NCBI GenBank assembly: GCA_963776375.1
Contig: CAVZMF010000001.1
Location: 434,001-498,000 of the forward strand
Reading direction: 5' to 3'
DNA length: 64,000 nucleotides
Source: PALSA-612 sp963776375
GTDB lineage: Bacteria; Actinomycetota; Thermoleophilia; Gaiellales; Gaiellaceae
The translations under genes and the position numbers were made by a program. The first letter of the stretch is position 1. Each line of letters starts with the position of its first letter. The notes beneath the pieces are model-generated. The model was not told where the DNA came from. It was given only the letters and a program-made list of their open reading frames with translations, and searched no databases. This document shows positions 57,268-64,000 of the stretch, piece by piece.

Positions 57268-57696
57268 CTACGCATTTTGAACCTCCACGCCCATCGAGCG
57301 CGCGGTGCCGGCGATGACCAGCATCGCCTGCTCGACGTCGCGGGCGTTCAGGTCGGGCATCTTCGCCTCGGCGATCTGGCGCAGCTGAGCCTGCGTGAGC
57401 CGGCCGACCTTCTCGCGGTTCGGCTCGCCGGACCCCTTCTCCAGGTTCAGCGCCTCCTTGATCAGGACTGCGGCGGGGGGCGTCTTCGTGATGAACGTGA
57501 ACGAGCGGTCCTCGAAGACCGTGATCTCGACCGGGATGATGCGCCCGTTCTCGGCCTGGGTCTGCGCGTTGAACGCCTTGCAGAACTCCATGATGTTGAC
57601 GCCGTGCTGGCCGAGCGCAGGGCCGACCGGCGGGGCCGGGTTGGCCTGGCCGCCCGGAATCTGCAGCTTGATGAGTGTCAGGACTTTCTTGGCCAT
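57268..57696 (-). CDS. rplK: Ribosomal protein L11
   Basis: 142 residues. KVLTLIKLQIPGGQANPAPP, VGPALGQHGVNIMEFCKAFN and TPPAAVLIKEALNLEKGSGE are canonical, including the Pro-rich thiostrepton-binding N-terminal domain. It forms the GTPase-associated centre with 23S rRNA. 36 bp after nusG, with a small GAACGC/GCGTTC hairpin between. Confidence 0.97.
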   Translation of the reverse strand: MAKKVLTLIKLQIPGGQANPAPPVGPALGQHGVNIMEFCKAFNAQTQAENGRIIPVEITVFEDRSFTFITKTPPAAVLIKEALNLEKGSGEPNREKVGRLTQAQLRQIAEAKMPDLNARDVEQAMLVIAGTARSMGVEVQNA

Positions 57697-57732
57697 GCGT
57701 TTTGCCTTTCTAGGGGAACGCGGAGCGTTCTC

Positions 57733-58263
57733 CTAGTCGATCTTCTTGACCTGGTCGAAGCCGAGCTCGACCGGCACCTGGCGCTCGAAGATATCGACGA
57801 GCACCTTGAGCTTCTGCTGCTCGGGATTGACCTCGACGATCTCGCCGTCGAAATCGGAGAGCGGACCCGAGGTTACCTTCACCGACTCACCGAGCGTGTA
57901 CTCGACCTGCGCGCGCGGGCGCTCGCCGCCGGCCGCGCCCGTGTGCAGGAGGCGGTCGACGTCCGACTGGGCGAGCGGCACCGGTTTGCCGCCGGGGCCG
58001 GCGAACCCGGTCACGCCGGGCGTGTTGCGGACGACGGCCCAGCTGTCGTCGTTCAGGTCCATGTTCACGAGGACGTAGCCGGGCAGGATCCGCTTCTCGA
58101 TCTGCACCTTCTGGCCGTCCTTCGTCTCGATCACCTGCTCGGTGGGGACGACGACGCGCCTGAACTTGAGGCGCTGCCCCATCGAATCGATCCGGTGCTC
58201 GAGGTTGGCCTTGACCTTGTTCTCGTGCCCGGAGTAGGTGTTGATCACGTACCAGCGAAACAT
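57733..58263 (-). CDS. nusG: Transcription termination/antitermination protein NusG
   Basis: 176 residues. The NGN domain starts RWYVINTYSGHENKVKANLE and contains LPGYVLVNMDLNDDSWAVVR and NTPGVTGFAG; the C-terminal KOW domain has GESVKVTSGPLSDFDGEIVE. It links RNA polymerase to Rho or to S10/the ribosome. Unlike many actinobacterial NusG proteins it lacks a long acidic N-terminal extension. Confidence 0.97.
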   Translation of the reverse strand: MFRWYVINTYSGHENKVKANLEHRIDSMGQRLKFRRVVVPTEQVIETKDGQKVQIEKRILPGYVLVNMDLNDDSWAVVRNTPGVTGFAGPGGKPVPLAQSDVDRLLHTGAAGGERPRAQVEYTLGESVKVTSGPLSDFDGEIVEVNPEQQKLKVLVDIFERQVPVELGFDQVKKID

Positions 58264-58284
58264 CTCAGCCTTTCCCTCGAGCGC

Positions 58285-58638
58285 CTAACGGAGCAGCAGA
58301 TCCTGCACGAGGTGCTTGGACACGATGTCGGCGACCCAGATGAAGGTGCCCATGATGATGCACGCGATCAGCACGACGATCGTGCCCTGGATGACGTGGT
58401 TCTGGCTCGGCCATTCGGTCTTCCGCAGCTCGCCGTAGGACTCGACGACGAAGCGGCCGAAGGTGCCGAAGGGCCCGCCGCGCTTCTCGCCCTCCGGACG
58501 GCCGCGCTCCGGCTTGGCCGGCGGCTCCGGCGCGAGCTGGACGGGCGGCTTGGAGCCGCCGCCGCCGGCGCCCGCGAGTGCGGGTTCCGTCGCCTGTTGG
58601 CGCCGTGCCCGGCGCTCTGCCCGCGTCTGCCTCGCCAC
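58285..58638 (-). CDS. secE: Preprotein translocase subunit SecE
   Basis: 117 residues with a GTG start. A 60-residue basic, Gly/Pro-rich N-terminus precedes the conserved SecE core: FGRFVVESYGELRKTEWPSQ and a single membrane helix (GTIVVLIACIIMGTFIWVAD). It clamps SecY. Standard neighbour of nusG. Confidence 0.95.
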   Translation of the reverse strand: MARQTRAERRARRQQATEPALAGAGGGGSKPPVQLAPEPPAKPERGRPEGEKRGGPFGTFGRFVVESYGELRKTEWPSQNHVIQGTIVVLIACIIMGTFIWVADIVSKHLVQDLLLR

Positions 58639-58642
58639 AGCC

Positions 58643-58804
58643 CTACCTCGTCTCGCGGTGCAGCGTGTGCCTACCGCACCAGCGGCAGTACTTGTTGAAC
58701 TCGACGCGGTCCGGCGTGTTCCGCTTGGACTTCTGCGTCTGGTAGTTGCGGCGCTTGCATTCGGTGCAAGCGAGCGTGATTGCGACTCTGACTCCGGTTG
58801 CCAT
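58643..58804 (-). CDS. rpmG: Ribosomal protein L33
   Basis: 53 residues. MATGVRVAITLACTECKRRN and VEFNKYCRWCGRHTLHRETR; the two CxxC pairs (C13, C16, C40, C43) mark the zinc-binding form. It lies between tRNA-Met and secE, its usual place. Confidence 0.97.
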   Translation of the reverse strand: MATGVRVAITLACTECKRRNYQTQKSKRNTPDRVEFNKYCRWCGRHTLHRETR

Positions 58805-58830
58805 CTCTCTCCGACCTGACCAGGGGACGA

Positions 58831-58904
58831 TAGCGGCGGTAGGACTCGAACCTACGACACGCGGATTATGATTCCGCTGCTCTAACCAGCTGAGCTACGC
58901 CGCC
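58831..58904 (-). tRNA. tRNA-Met (anticodon CAT, elongator type)
   Basis: 74 nt cloverleaf: acceptor GGCGGCG/CGCCGCT with a G-U first pair, D arm TAGCTCAGCTGGTTAGAGCA, anticodon stem GCGGA/TCCGC with loop ATCATAA and T arm TAGG-TTCGAGT-CCTA. No encoded CCA. The first pair and absence of the initiator G-C run in the anticodon stem favour the elongator or tRNA-Ile2 type; these cannot be separated with certainty by eye. Confidence 0.93.
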
Positions 58905-58957
58905 CCGCCGGTCGAGTGTAGCAGGGAGCATCCGCCGGTCCTCGTAGATTCGTCGCC

Positions 58958-59113
58958 GTGACGCAGGTCGAGTCGTGCTGGCGCTGCGGCGCCGACATGC
59001 GCTGGGTACACGGGACGTGGCAGTGCCCGCGGTGCCGCTTCAAGCTGGGCTGCTGCGAAGGGGAGCCCCAGTCGTGCTCGCCTGTGACGGAGAGAGCGAA
59101 GGGGCGGGAGTAA
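58958..59113 (+). CDS. Small zinc-ribbon-like protein
   Basis: 51 residues from a GTG. Cys pairs CWRCGADMRW and CPRCRFKLGCCEGEPQSC are spaced 13 residues apart, as in a treble-clef or ribbon zinc site, with an extra CC pair. The pattern MRWVHGTWQCPRC is coherent and unlikely by chance. Function unknown. It sits in the gap between tRNA-Met and marR, and its stop codon lies inside a strong hairpin (59101-59122). Confidence 0.6.
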   Translation: MTQVESCWRCGADMRWVHGTWQCPRCRFKLGCCEGEPQSCSPVTERAKGRE

Positions 59114-59246
59114 CCCCGCCCCTCTGGTGCCCATCGACCGACGCTGCGTCGGCGATCGGCTGCGCCTCGATCCGCCATGAACGGTTCAGCGAGTCGATGC
59201 GGTCCTGGCCCATGAGCTTGTGGGTGTGCGTGTCGAGACGGAACAC
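59040..59246 (-). CDS. Candidate small protein, divergent from marR
   Basis: 68 residues from a GTG with a perfect GGAGG six bases upstream. The first 35 residues (FRLDTHTHKLMGQDRIDSLN, then SWRIEAQPIADAASVDGH) look protein-like; the rest is Ser/Pro-rich and overlaps the zinc-ribbon gene antisense. Shares the marR operator region as a divergent promoter. It may be a real small gene whose 3' part is poorly conserved, or a fortuitous ORF. No family recognised. Confidence 0.35.
   Translation of the reverse strand: MFRLDTHTHKLMGQDRIDSLNRSWRIEAQPIADAASVDGHQRGGVTPAPSLSPSQASTTGAPLRSSPA
59101..59122. terminator. GC-rich hairpin at the zinc-ribbon stop codon
   Basis: GGGGCGGG pairs with CCCGCCCC (8 bp, loop AGTAAC containing the TAA stop). 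No T-run, but the position at the gene end suggests termination or 3' protection. Confidence 0.45.
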
Positions 59247-59262
59247 CAGTCACCTCCAATCC

Positions 59263-59289
59263 TTCGATCTCGAATATTTCGATGTCGAA
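59263..59289. promoter_or_regulatory. Tandem 12-bp palindromic sites upstream of marR
   Basis: TTCGATCTCGAA (59263-59274) and TTCGATGTCGAA (59278-59289), both inverted repeats of TTCGA/TCGAA with a 2-bp centre, spaced 15 bp apart. Likely regulator-binding sites between the divergent small ORF and marR. Confidence 0.5.
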
Positions 59290-59301
59290 AGACTAGCGGC
59301 A

Positions 59302-59325
59302 ATATCTCTTGACGTCAAGAGATAT
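59302..59325. promoter_or_regulatory. Perfect 24-bp palindrome, probable MarR operator
   Basis: ATATCTCTTGAC followed directly by its exact reverse complement, ending 11 bp before the marR start. The length and symmetry suit a dimeric winged-helix regulator of the MarR family acting on its own promoter (autoregulation inferred). Confidence 0.7.
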
Positions 59326-59336
59326 CATGTGAAAGA

Positions 59337-59885
59337 ATGGTGACGATGGCGCGTTCGACCGAGGCTCAGCAAGACCACATCGACCGTTTCCTGGAGTCGA
59401 TCCGGGACGAGCTCCCCGACCTCGATCTGACCGTCGAGGGCATCGTCGACCGCATCAACGGCCTCAGCCGCCGGATCAAGCGGATGATGGACGAGACGCT
59501 CAACGAGCGGTCGCTGACCTGGGGCGAGTGGAAGGTGCTCGGGATACTCCGTCGCTCGCCTGAGTACCGGCGCTCGCCCGGCTATCTCGCCGTCCACGCC
59601 GAGCTCTCGAGCGGCGCGATGACGAACCGCCTCGACAACCTGGAGAAGGCGGGACTGATCCGCCGCCTTCCCGATCCGAACGACCGCCGGGGCGTGCTGG
59701 TCGAGCTCACGACGGCCGGCGCCGAGGCCTACAACGAGTCGACGGCGGCGCAGGCCGCGAAGGAGGCGCTGATCGCATCGGCGCTGACCGCGAAGGAGAA
59801 GGACGAGCTCAACAACCTGCTCCGACGGCTGATGCTCGTCGCCGAGCAGCTCGATTCCCAGCACGTGCCCGGAGAGGGCGAGTGA
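59337..59885 (+). CDS. MarR-family transcription regulator
   Basis: 182 residues from the ATG at 59337 (59346 is an in-frame alternative). After a 30-residue N-terminal helix, the winged helix covers SLTWGEWKVLGILRRSPEYR, LAVHAELSSGAMTNRLDNLE, then KAGLIRRLPDPNDRRGVLVE, where DxRxxxVxLT-like wing residues are clear. A C-terminal helix completes the dimer. It probably represses its own operon. The next gene began with GTG overlapping its stop (GTGA) but survives only as a 12-codon stub. Confidence 0.9.
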   Translation: MVTMARSTEAQQDHIDRFLESIRDELPDLDLTVEGIVDRINGLSRRIKRMMDETLNERSLTWGEWKVLGILRRSPEYRRSPGYLAVHAELSSGAMTNRLDNLEKAGLIRRLPDPNDRRGVLVELTTAGAEAYNESTAAQAAKEALIASALTAKEKDELNNLLRRLMLVAEQLDSQHVPGEGE

Positions 59886-59920
59886 CGCCGGTCGTCGAGG
59901 TTCGCGACCTCGCCGCATAA
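59882..59920 (+). pseudogene. Stub of an ABC-transporter ATP-binding gene after marR
   Basis: GTG overlapping the marR stop opens a 12-codon frame VTPVVEVRDLAA and then TAA. This is the typical beginning of an ABC ATPase (VVEVRDLAKRY), and marR-ABC pairs are common. The remainder is missing, so a deletion (or assembly misjoin) seems to have removed the gene just after the first codons, near 59915. Confidence 0.45.
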
Positions 59921-59971
59921 GGCTTGGCAGGCCGGCGGCTCGCGACGCTCGAGACCGCGTAGCCTGAGAGC

Positions 59972-60506
59972 GTGCACCGGAAGGACCGCGAGGCCATCCT
60001 CCGCGAAGGGGGCGTGCGCGACCTGACGCCGCGCGAACTGGCCGAGGGATCGCTGCTCGACCAGCGATCTCGAGGGGAGCCCGCTCAAGGGCAAGCCGCT
60101 CCCCGGCCGGCTGCGGAACTTCCGCCCCGCCGTCGACGGCTACGTGGCGTCGCTCGGCGGGCCGCTCGCCTACATGCGGCGGCTGCGGCAGATCGAGCTC
60201 GAGACGGAGCAGCACGAGCAGCGCCTCGCCGAGGCCTGGCGCGAGCTCGCCGAGGAGTGCGCAGGCGACGATGTCTCGTTCGCGCGGCGCTGGCGCCGGA
60301 CGGCGGAGCGCTGGAGCTTCACCGCCGTCAACGAGCTGATCGACCGGCACAACCGCTGGTATCCGACCGAAGCGCGGCTGCCGATGGACCCGCGCAGCGG
60401 CGACTTCGTGCTCGTCGCGGGCCGGCCCTACCGGCGGCGGCCGCTCGACGCCGCGTGGGCGCTGGAGCGGTTCCCGCCCGAGCTCGCGCGAGCCTGCGCC
60501 GCGTAG
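59972..60506 (+). CDS. DUF1992/DnaJ-C28-like protein, +1 frameshift
   Basis: About 177 residues after removal of one base (535 bp = 3 x 178 + 1). The N-terminal frame is VHRKDREAILREGGVRDLTP then ELAEGSLLDQ; near 60065 the frame shifts to DLEGSPLKGKPLPGRLRNFR, then YVASLGGPLAYMRRLRQIEL and an amphipathic helical C-terminus with NRWYPTEARLPM. The L-x-G-x-PL-x-G-x-PL pattern and SLGGPL-YM resemble the conserved domain of DnaJ homologue C28 (DUF1992). The exact role is unknown. It starts 51 bp after the ABC stub. Confidence 0.6.
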
Positions 60507-60540
60507 CCGCACGATCGCTGGATCTGGGACAGAATCCGCC

Positions 60541-62625
60541 ATGGGCGCGGGGCGAGTCGCCGTCGTCGTCGCCGCCGGGGTCGGCGACAAGCCGCGCGGC
60601 GACGCGGCCGAGCGGATCGCCAACGGCCTGAGCTCGTACGAGGGCTACGACGAGCCGGTGCAGCACGCGGAGTGGTACCGCGGGCCGGACGACACCCTCC
60701 AGCCGGTCGACCGGTTCGAGACCGCCCACGCCGGGACGGAGGTGGACATCTACGAGTTCTGGTGGGCCGACCTGAGCCGCTTCCCGGGCGTGGCGAGCTC
60801 GTTTCTCGCCGCGTTCCTCGGCCTCTTCCTCGCGCTGCCGTCGCTTGGCCGCACCGCGCTCCGGGACGACGACGAGATCGGCTTCGAGCCGCAGAGGGCG
60901 TATGAAGGCAGCTGGAAGTCGCACCTCGACTTCCACGTGCTCGGCTTCCTCGCCTGGGTCGTCGCGGTGCCCGTCGTGGCGCTGACCGTGGAGCTGCTGG
61001 CGACCGTGGCGGCACTCGCGCTAGCTATCGCACTGCCCGAGTCGGCAACCTCGGGCGCGCTCGCGGTCGGCCTCCTGGGCATCGGGATCACCGTCTTCGG
61101 CCTGCGGCTCCTCCGGAGGTACGAGCTCGAGAGCGGCCGCCGAGGCCCCGTCGTCTTCGGGCTGGTCGCGCTCGCAGGCGCGACGGTGCTCTGCGTCACC
61201 CGGGTCGTCCAGAGGGGGGCGGACGACAAGGGCATCGAGCTCTCCCTCGCAGACACGGTCTCCGCGCTCGTCGCGTACCCCGTCCGAATCCTCTGGCTGG
61301 CGGTGCTCGCGCTGGCCGTCTTCGTCGCCGGCGTGCTCGCCGTCAAGCTCGCCGCCGACTGGGGCAAGGCGGGCAGGAGGCCGCGCGCCGTCAAGCGCAC
61401 GGTCACGGCCGTGCTCGCGGTCAGCCTGGGCCCGCTCGGCCTCGCCGTGCTGATGGCCATCCTCAGCGCCGCTCTCGGCGCAATCGCCCAGAAGATCGGG
61501 CCGACCGTCGTCTGGGGCCCCGACAGCACCGGTACCCCCTGGTGCCTCCAGGCGCCCGACTCGTGGACGCTCGGCGACTGCCCGAGGCTGAGCGCCTGGC
61601 AGTTCGGGACGCTGACTCTCGGGAACGCCATCTTCGCGCTGGCCTGGGCGGTCGCCGTCCTGCTCCTCCTGCTGGTTGTCTACGCTGCCGTCCTCGGCTG
61701 GGGCGTGATCGCCCGCCGCCTCCACCCCGCGCCCGATGCCACCGCGGCGAGCCGACAGGCGAGCGTCGTCTCGCTCGCGCTGAACACGCTCGGGGGTGGC
61801 CCCGCCGCTGTCGTCCTGCTCCTCGCCGCCGTCGTCGGAGCGCTGGTGGCCGCGATCGCCTGGCTCCCCGTCACGGATCTGCTCCAGGGAGCGAAGTCGC
61901 AGGTCGGCGTGGCCGACGGCGAGATCCAGAGCGGCTGGGCGCCCACGATCGCCGCCGTCATGGGCACCGTGGTCGCCCTGCTGCTGGTCGTGGCGAGGAC
62001 GATGGGCCTGACCCCGCAGACGCTCGCGACGGAAGGATCGCTCTCGAACGCGCTGCGGCTGATCCTCGACAAGCCCTACGACATCGCCACCTTCCTGCGC
62101 GAGCCCATGGGCAGGTCGGCGAATCCGCTCATGCACGCCGGCGAGCTACCGCGGCAGAAGATGCTCCGCCGCTACCGCGCGCTCCTCGTCTACCTCCGCA
62201 AGCGCAGCTACTCGCGCGTGGTCTTCGTCGCGCACAGCCAGGGGTCGGTTCTCACGGTCACCCTCCTCCACGACCCCGAGGAAGCGCTTCCGGAGCACGT
62301 CTCGCTGATGACGTTCGGGTGCCCGCTGCGGCAGCTGTACTCGGAGCGGTTTCCGGCGCAGTACGCGTGGGTTACCAGCCCCGACGAGGTGCGCCGTTTC
62401 GTCCCGCCGGTCACGGAGACGTGGATCAACGTGGGCACGGCGGGCGACCCGATCGGCCGCACCGTCTTCGCGGCGGTTCCCGAACCGTGGGAGGAAGACA
62501 CCTCGGTCACCGTGCCCGGCACGCCCGTCCTCGAGGACCTGCGCCTCGGCAAGGGCGGGCACTCGTCCTACTGGACGATTCCGGCGCTGTACGCGCGACT
62601 GGCGGAGTTGATCGAGGCGGCCTAG
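60541..62625 (+). CDS. Multi-pass membrane protein with serine-hydrolase (lipase-like) domain
   Basis: 694 residues. The first 80 residues have a Rossmann-like start (GRVAVVVAAGVGDKPRGDAA) and an EVDIYEFWWADLSRFPG motif. About ten membrane helices follow between residues 85 and 500. The C-terminal part has an alpha/beta-hydrolase layout: nucleophile in SRVVFVAHSQGSVLTVTLL, Asp in VGTAGDPIGRTV and His in GKGGHSSYWTIP. The nucleophile elbow follows, rather than precedes, the membrane part, as if one hydrolase fold were split by a transmembrane insert. Substrate unknown; a lipid or membrane polymer is plausible. Confidence 0.65.
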   Translation: MGAGRVAVVVAAGVGDKPRGDAAERIANGLSSYEGYDEPVQHAEWYRGPDDTLQPVDRFETAHAGTEVDIYEFWWADLSRFPGVASSFLAAFLGLFLALPSLGRTALRDDDEIGFEPQRAYEGSWKSHLDFHVLGFLAWVVAVPVVALTVELLATVAALALAIALPESATSGALAVGLLGIGITVFGLRLLRRYELESGRRGPVVFGLVALAGATVLCVTRVVQRGADDKGIELSLADTVSALVAYPVRILWLAVLALAVFVAGVLAVKLAADWGKAGRRPRAVKRTVTAVLAVSLGPLGLAVLMAILSAALGAIAQKIGPTVVWGPDSTGTPWCLQAPDSWTLGDCPRLSAWQFGTLTLGNAIFALAWAVAVLLLLLVVYAAVLGWGVIARRLHPAPDATAASRQASVVSLALNTLGGGPAAVVLLLAAVVGALVAAIAWLPVTDLLQGAKSQVGVADGEIQSGWAPTIAAVMGTVVALLLVVARTMGLTPQTLATEGSLSNALRLILDKPYDIATFLREPMGRSANPLMHAGELPRQKMLRRYRALLVYLRKRSYSRVVFVAHSQGSVLTVTLLHDPEEALPEHVSLMTFGCPLRQLYSERFPAQYAWVTSPDEVRRFVPPVTETWINVGTAGDPIGRTVFAAVPEPWEEDTSVTVPGTPVLEDLRLGKGGHSSYWTIPALYARLAELIEAA

Positions 62626-62638
62626 CCCGCGCGCCCGC

Positions 62639-63214
62639 TCAGACAGCGCCCAAGACGAAGAGCGCCACGACCGAGCCCAGGGCAAGGAACGGCCCGAACG
62701 GGAAGCCGACCTTTCGGCCTGCGCGCCCGTGACGCACCAGGATGACGACCGAGGGCACGAGCGAGGCCAGGCTCGCGATCACGAGGGCGGCGACCACGCT
62801 CGTTCCGAGCGCGGCGCCCATCAGGAACGCCAGCTTGACGTCGCCCATGCCCATCCCCTGCGGCGAGATCAGGCTGAAAACGAGCAGGAAGCCGGCTGCG
62901 CCCACGGCGCAGATCGCCCAGACCGGGCTGGGATGGACGATGGTCATGCCGACGAGGACGACGAGCGACGCCGGCCCGACGACCCGGTTCGGGATCAGCC
63001 GGTACTCGAGGTCGGTCGCAGTCACGATCACGAGGGCGAGGCAGAAGACCGACGCGACGAAGCCTTGCAGCGTGGCGCCGAACTCGACGAGGCAGCCGCC
63101 GACGAGCGCGGCGCCCACGAGCGGCAGTGCGCGGTAAACCCAGCGCGGCAGCCGGCCGGGGTCCCGCTCGACGTCGGGGAGCGTGTACGAGACGACTGCT
63201 GCGAAGAGGCCCAC
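62639..63214 (-). CDS. Type IV prepilin peptidase (A24), methyltransferase domain absent
   Basis: 191 residues with about six membrane helices. The two catalytic Asp are present: VTATDLEYRLIPNRVVGPAS and GMGMGDVKLAFLMGAALG. The cytoplasmic methyltransferase domain with its zinc cysteines, present in long PilD, is lacking, so this is the short form seen with Tad/Flp pili or competence systems. No pilin gene is in the window. It is convergent with the membrane hydrolase, and its start lies 31 bp from the stop of the reductase gene. Confidence 0.85.
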   Translation of the reverse strand: MGLFAAVVSYTLPDVERDPGRLPRWVYRALPLVGAALVGGCLVEFGATLQGFVASVFCLALVIVTATDLEYRLIPNRVVGPASLVVLVGMTIVHPSPVWAICAVGAAGFLLVFSLISPQGMGMGDVKLAFLMGAALGTSVVAALVIASLASLVPSVVILVRHGRAGRKVGFPFGPFLALGSVVALFVLGAV

Positions 63215-63245
63215 CGCTCAGGTGTCGGCAGGCGGCGACGGAGAG

Positions 63246-64000
63246 TTAAGTGGCGTGCGCCTCGGCGCGGTAGCCGGCGCCCGGGTCGCCGGCCGAGCGG
63301 GCGAGCCACTCGATCGTCTTCAGCGCCACGCGCCCGGGCCCTCTCTCGTCGCTCGGGTTGCTGAGGTCCCCGTTCAGCATGCGCTCGACGGCTCCCCAGG
63401 CGATCGGCAGACGACCGAGTGTGAACGTGAGCCAGGGGTAGCGGTCGAGGGCCATCTTCGCCCCCCAGGATGCGGCGACGCCGAGCGACAGCGCGCTCGA
63501 GAGCTTCTCGTTGTAGCTCTCGAGCCCGGCCGCACGGCCCTCGAGCACGTCGCCGATCGAGTCCGCGGCCAGCCGCGAGGACACGAACGCCTCGTACATC
63601 CCGTCGCCGGAGAGCGGGTCGACGAGACCGCCGGCGTCGCCGACGAGCAGCGCCCGCCCGCGGGCGGCGACCGAGCCGGCGCGCCGCAGCGGCAGACGGT
63701 GGCCCCGCAGGTCCTGCACCGACTCCTCGGCGATGCCGTGGGCGCGGCAGAGGATCCCGAGATGACCGCGCAGCGTGGGCCCCTCCCGCTCCCAGCCTCC
63801 GACCCCGACGTTGATGTGGTCGCCCTTGGGGAAGATCCACGCGTAGCCGCCGGGGATCGTGCCCAGCTCGAACTCGGCCAGCCCCTCGAAGCGATCGCCG
63901 ATCAGCTCGTTGGCGACGTTCCCTTCGAACGCCACCCCGAGGATGTAGTCGCCGCCGAGGTGGAGCGCCTTCCGCGTCGTGCCGTTGACGCCGTCGGCCG
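63246..64000 (-). CDS. Geranylgeranyl-reductase-family FAD enzyme (5' part outside window)
   Basis: The C-terminal 250 residues or so are visible; the N-terminal FAD-binding motif is beyond 64000. ADGVNGTTRKALHLGG and GTIPGGYAWIFPKGDHINVG, then the second FAD motif ALLVGDAGGLVDPLSGDGMY, are diagnostic for the GG-reductase superfamily, which saturates isoprenoid chains of lipids, quinones or carotenoid-like compounds. The product-specific role cannot be told from this part. Same strand as the prepilin peptidase. Confidence 0.85.
   Translation of the reverse strand, partial: ADGVNGTTRKALHLGGDYILGVAFEGNVANELIGDRFEGLAEFELGTIPGGYAWIFPKGDHINVGVGGWEREGPTLRGHLGILCRAHGIAEESVQDLRGHRLPLRRAGSVAARGRALLVGDAGGLVDPLSGDGMYEAFVSSRLAADSIGDVLEGRAAGLESYNEKLSSALSLGVAASWGAKMALDRYPWLTFTLGRLPIAWGAVERMLNGDLSNPSDERGPGRVALKTIEWLARSAGDPGAGYRAEAHAT

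Noticed and set aside
58882..59259. A 125-codon minus-strand frame antisense to tRNA-Met and the zinc-ribbon gene
   Set aside because: It would overlap the tRNA, has no recognisable motif, and a shorter frame with an ideal Shine-Dalgarno exists in another register.

Overview
The window is 64 kb of very GC-rich, densely packed bacterial chromosome with many GTG/TTG starts, GTGA and TAGTG stop/start overlaps and actinobacterial-type content: Ku, a LuxR-type two-component system, a short adenylate kinase, RpfB-like 3D-domain and NlpC/P60 wall hydrolases, and a geranylgeranyl-reductase-like flavoprotein. I read it as an actinobacterium, probably a deep branch such as Thermoleophilia. That placement is inference; no marker search was run.

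Layout. 1-12.4 kb holds accessory and housekeeping genes: two related esterases around a two-component system, a glutaryl-CoA-dehydrogenase-like enzyme, a RAYT-type transposase with REP-like palindromes, two MFS transporters, a HAD phosphatase, a frameshifted nitrilase, tRNA-Pro(CGG), an Ssb paralogue, Nif3, a tiny helix-turn-helix protein and Ku. 12.4-19.8 kb holds a FadD-like acyl-CoA synthetase, three cell-wall enzymes (NlpC/P60, 3D-domain, PBP4-type) and ligA. 19.8-42.7 kb, all on the minus strand, is an almost unbroken translation array: rpsL-rpsG-fusA-tuf, then the S10, spc and alpha clusters, then truA, a HAD phosphatase and ligA. A GGDEF protein (42.9-44.2 kb) separates it from the second block, tRNA-Met-rpmG-secE-nusG-rplK-rplA-[L10 leader]-rplJ-rplL-[SGNH and MBOAT acyltransferase pair]-rpoB-rpoC (44.2-58.9 kb). 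The right end holds a small zinc-ribbon protein, a MarR regulator with palindromic operators and the stub of a lost ABC-transporter gene, a DUF1992-like protein, an unusual multi-pass membrane hydrolase, a prepilin peptidase and the C-terminal part of a geranylgeranyl-reductase-like enzyme.

Most striking observation. Six spacers inside the ribosomal-protein array (before rpsD, rpsK, rpsE, rplN, rplP and rpsS) are copies of one element. Five are full length (166-169 bp) and one is a 71-bp deletion derivative. Each fills the gap exactly from the upstream stop codon to the downstream start codon, forms a long imperfect palindrome with compensatory changes, and ends in an extended Shine-Dalgarno sequence that lies in the base stem. 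The G-U pattern shows that the fold is better on the strand opposite to ribosomal-protein transcription. I do not recognise it as a described family.

Other notable points. S17 has an N-terminal extension of about 190 residues built on a 33/36-bp tandem repeat, and several other ribosomal proteins carry acidic or low-complexity tails. The rplJL-rpoBC cluster is interrupted by an O-acyltransferase pair. Single-base frameshifts interrupt fusA, rpoB, rpoC and three other genes. Because essential genes are hit and nearly all shifts are +1, I infer sequence error rather than gene death.
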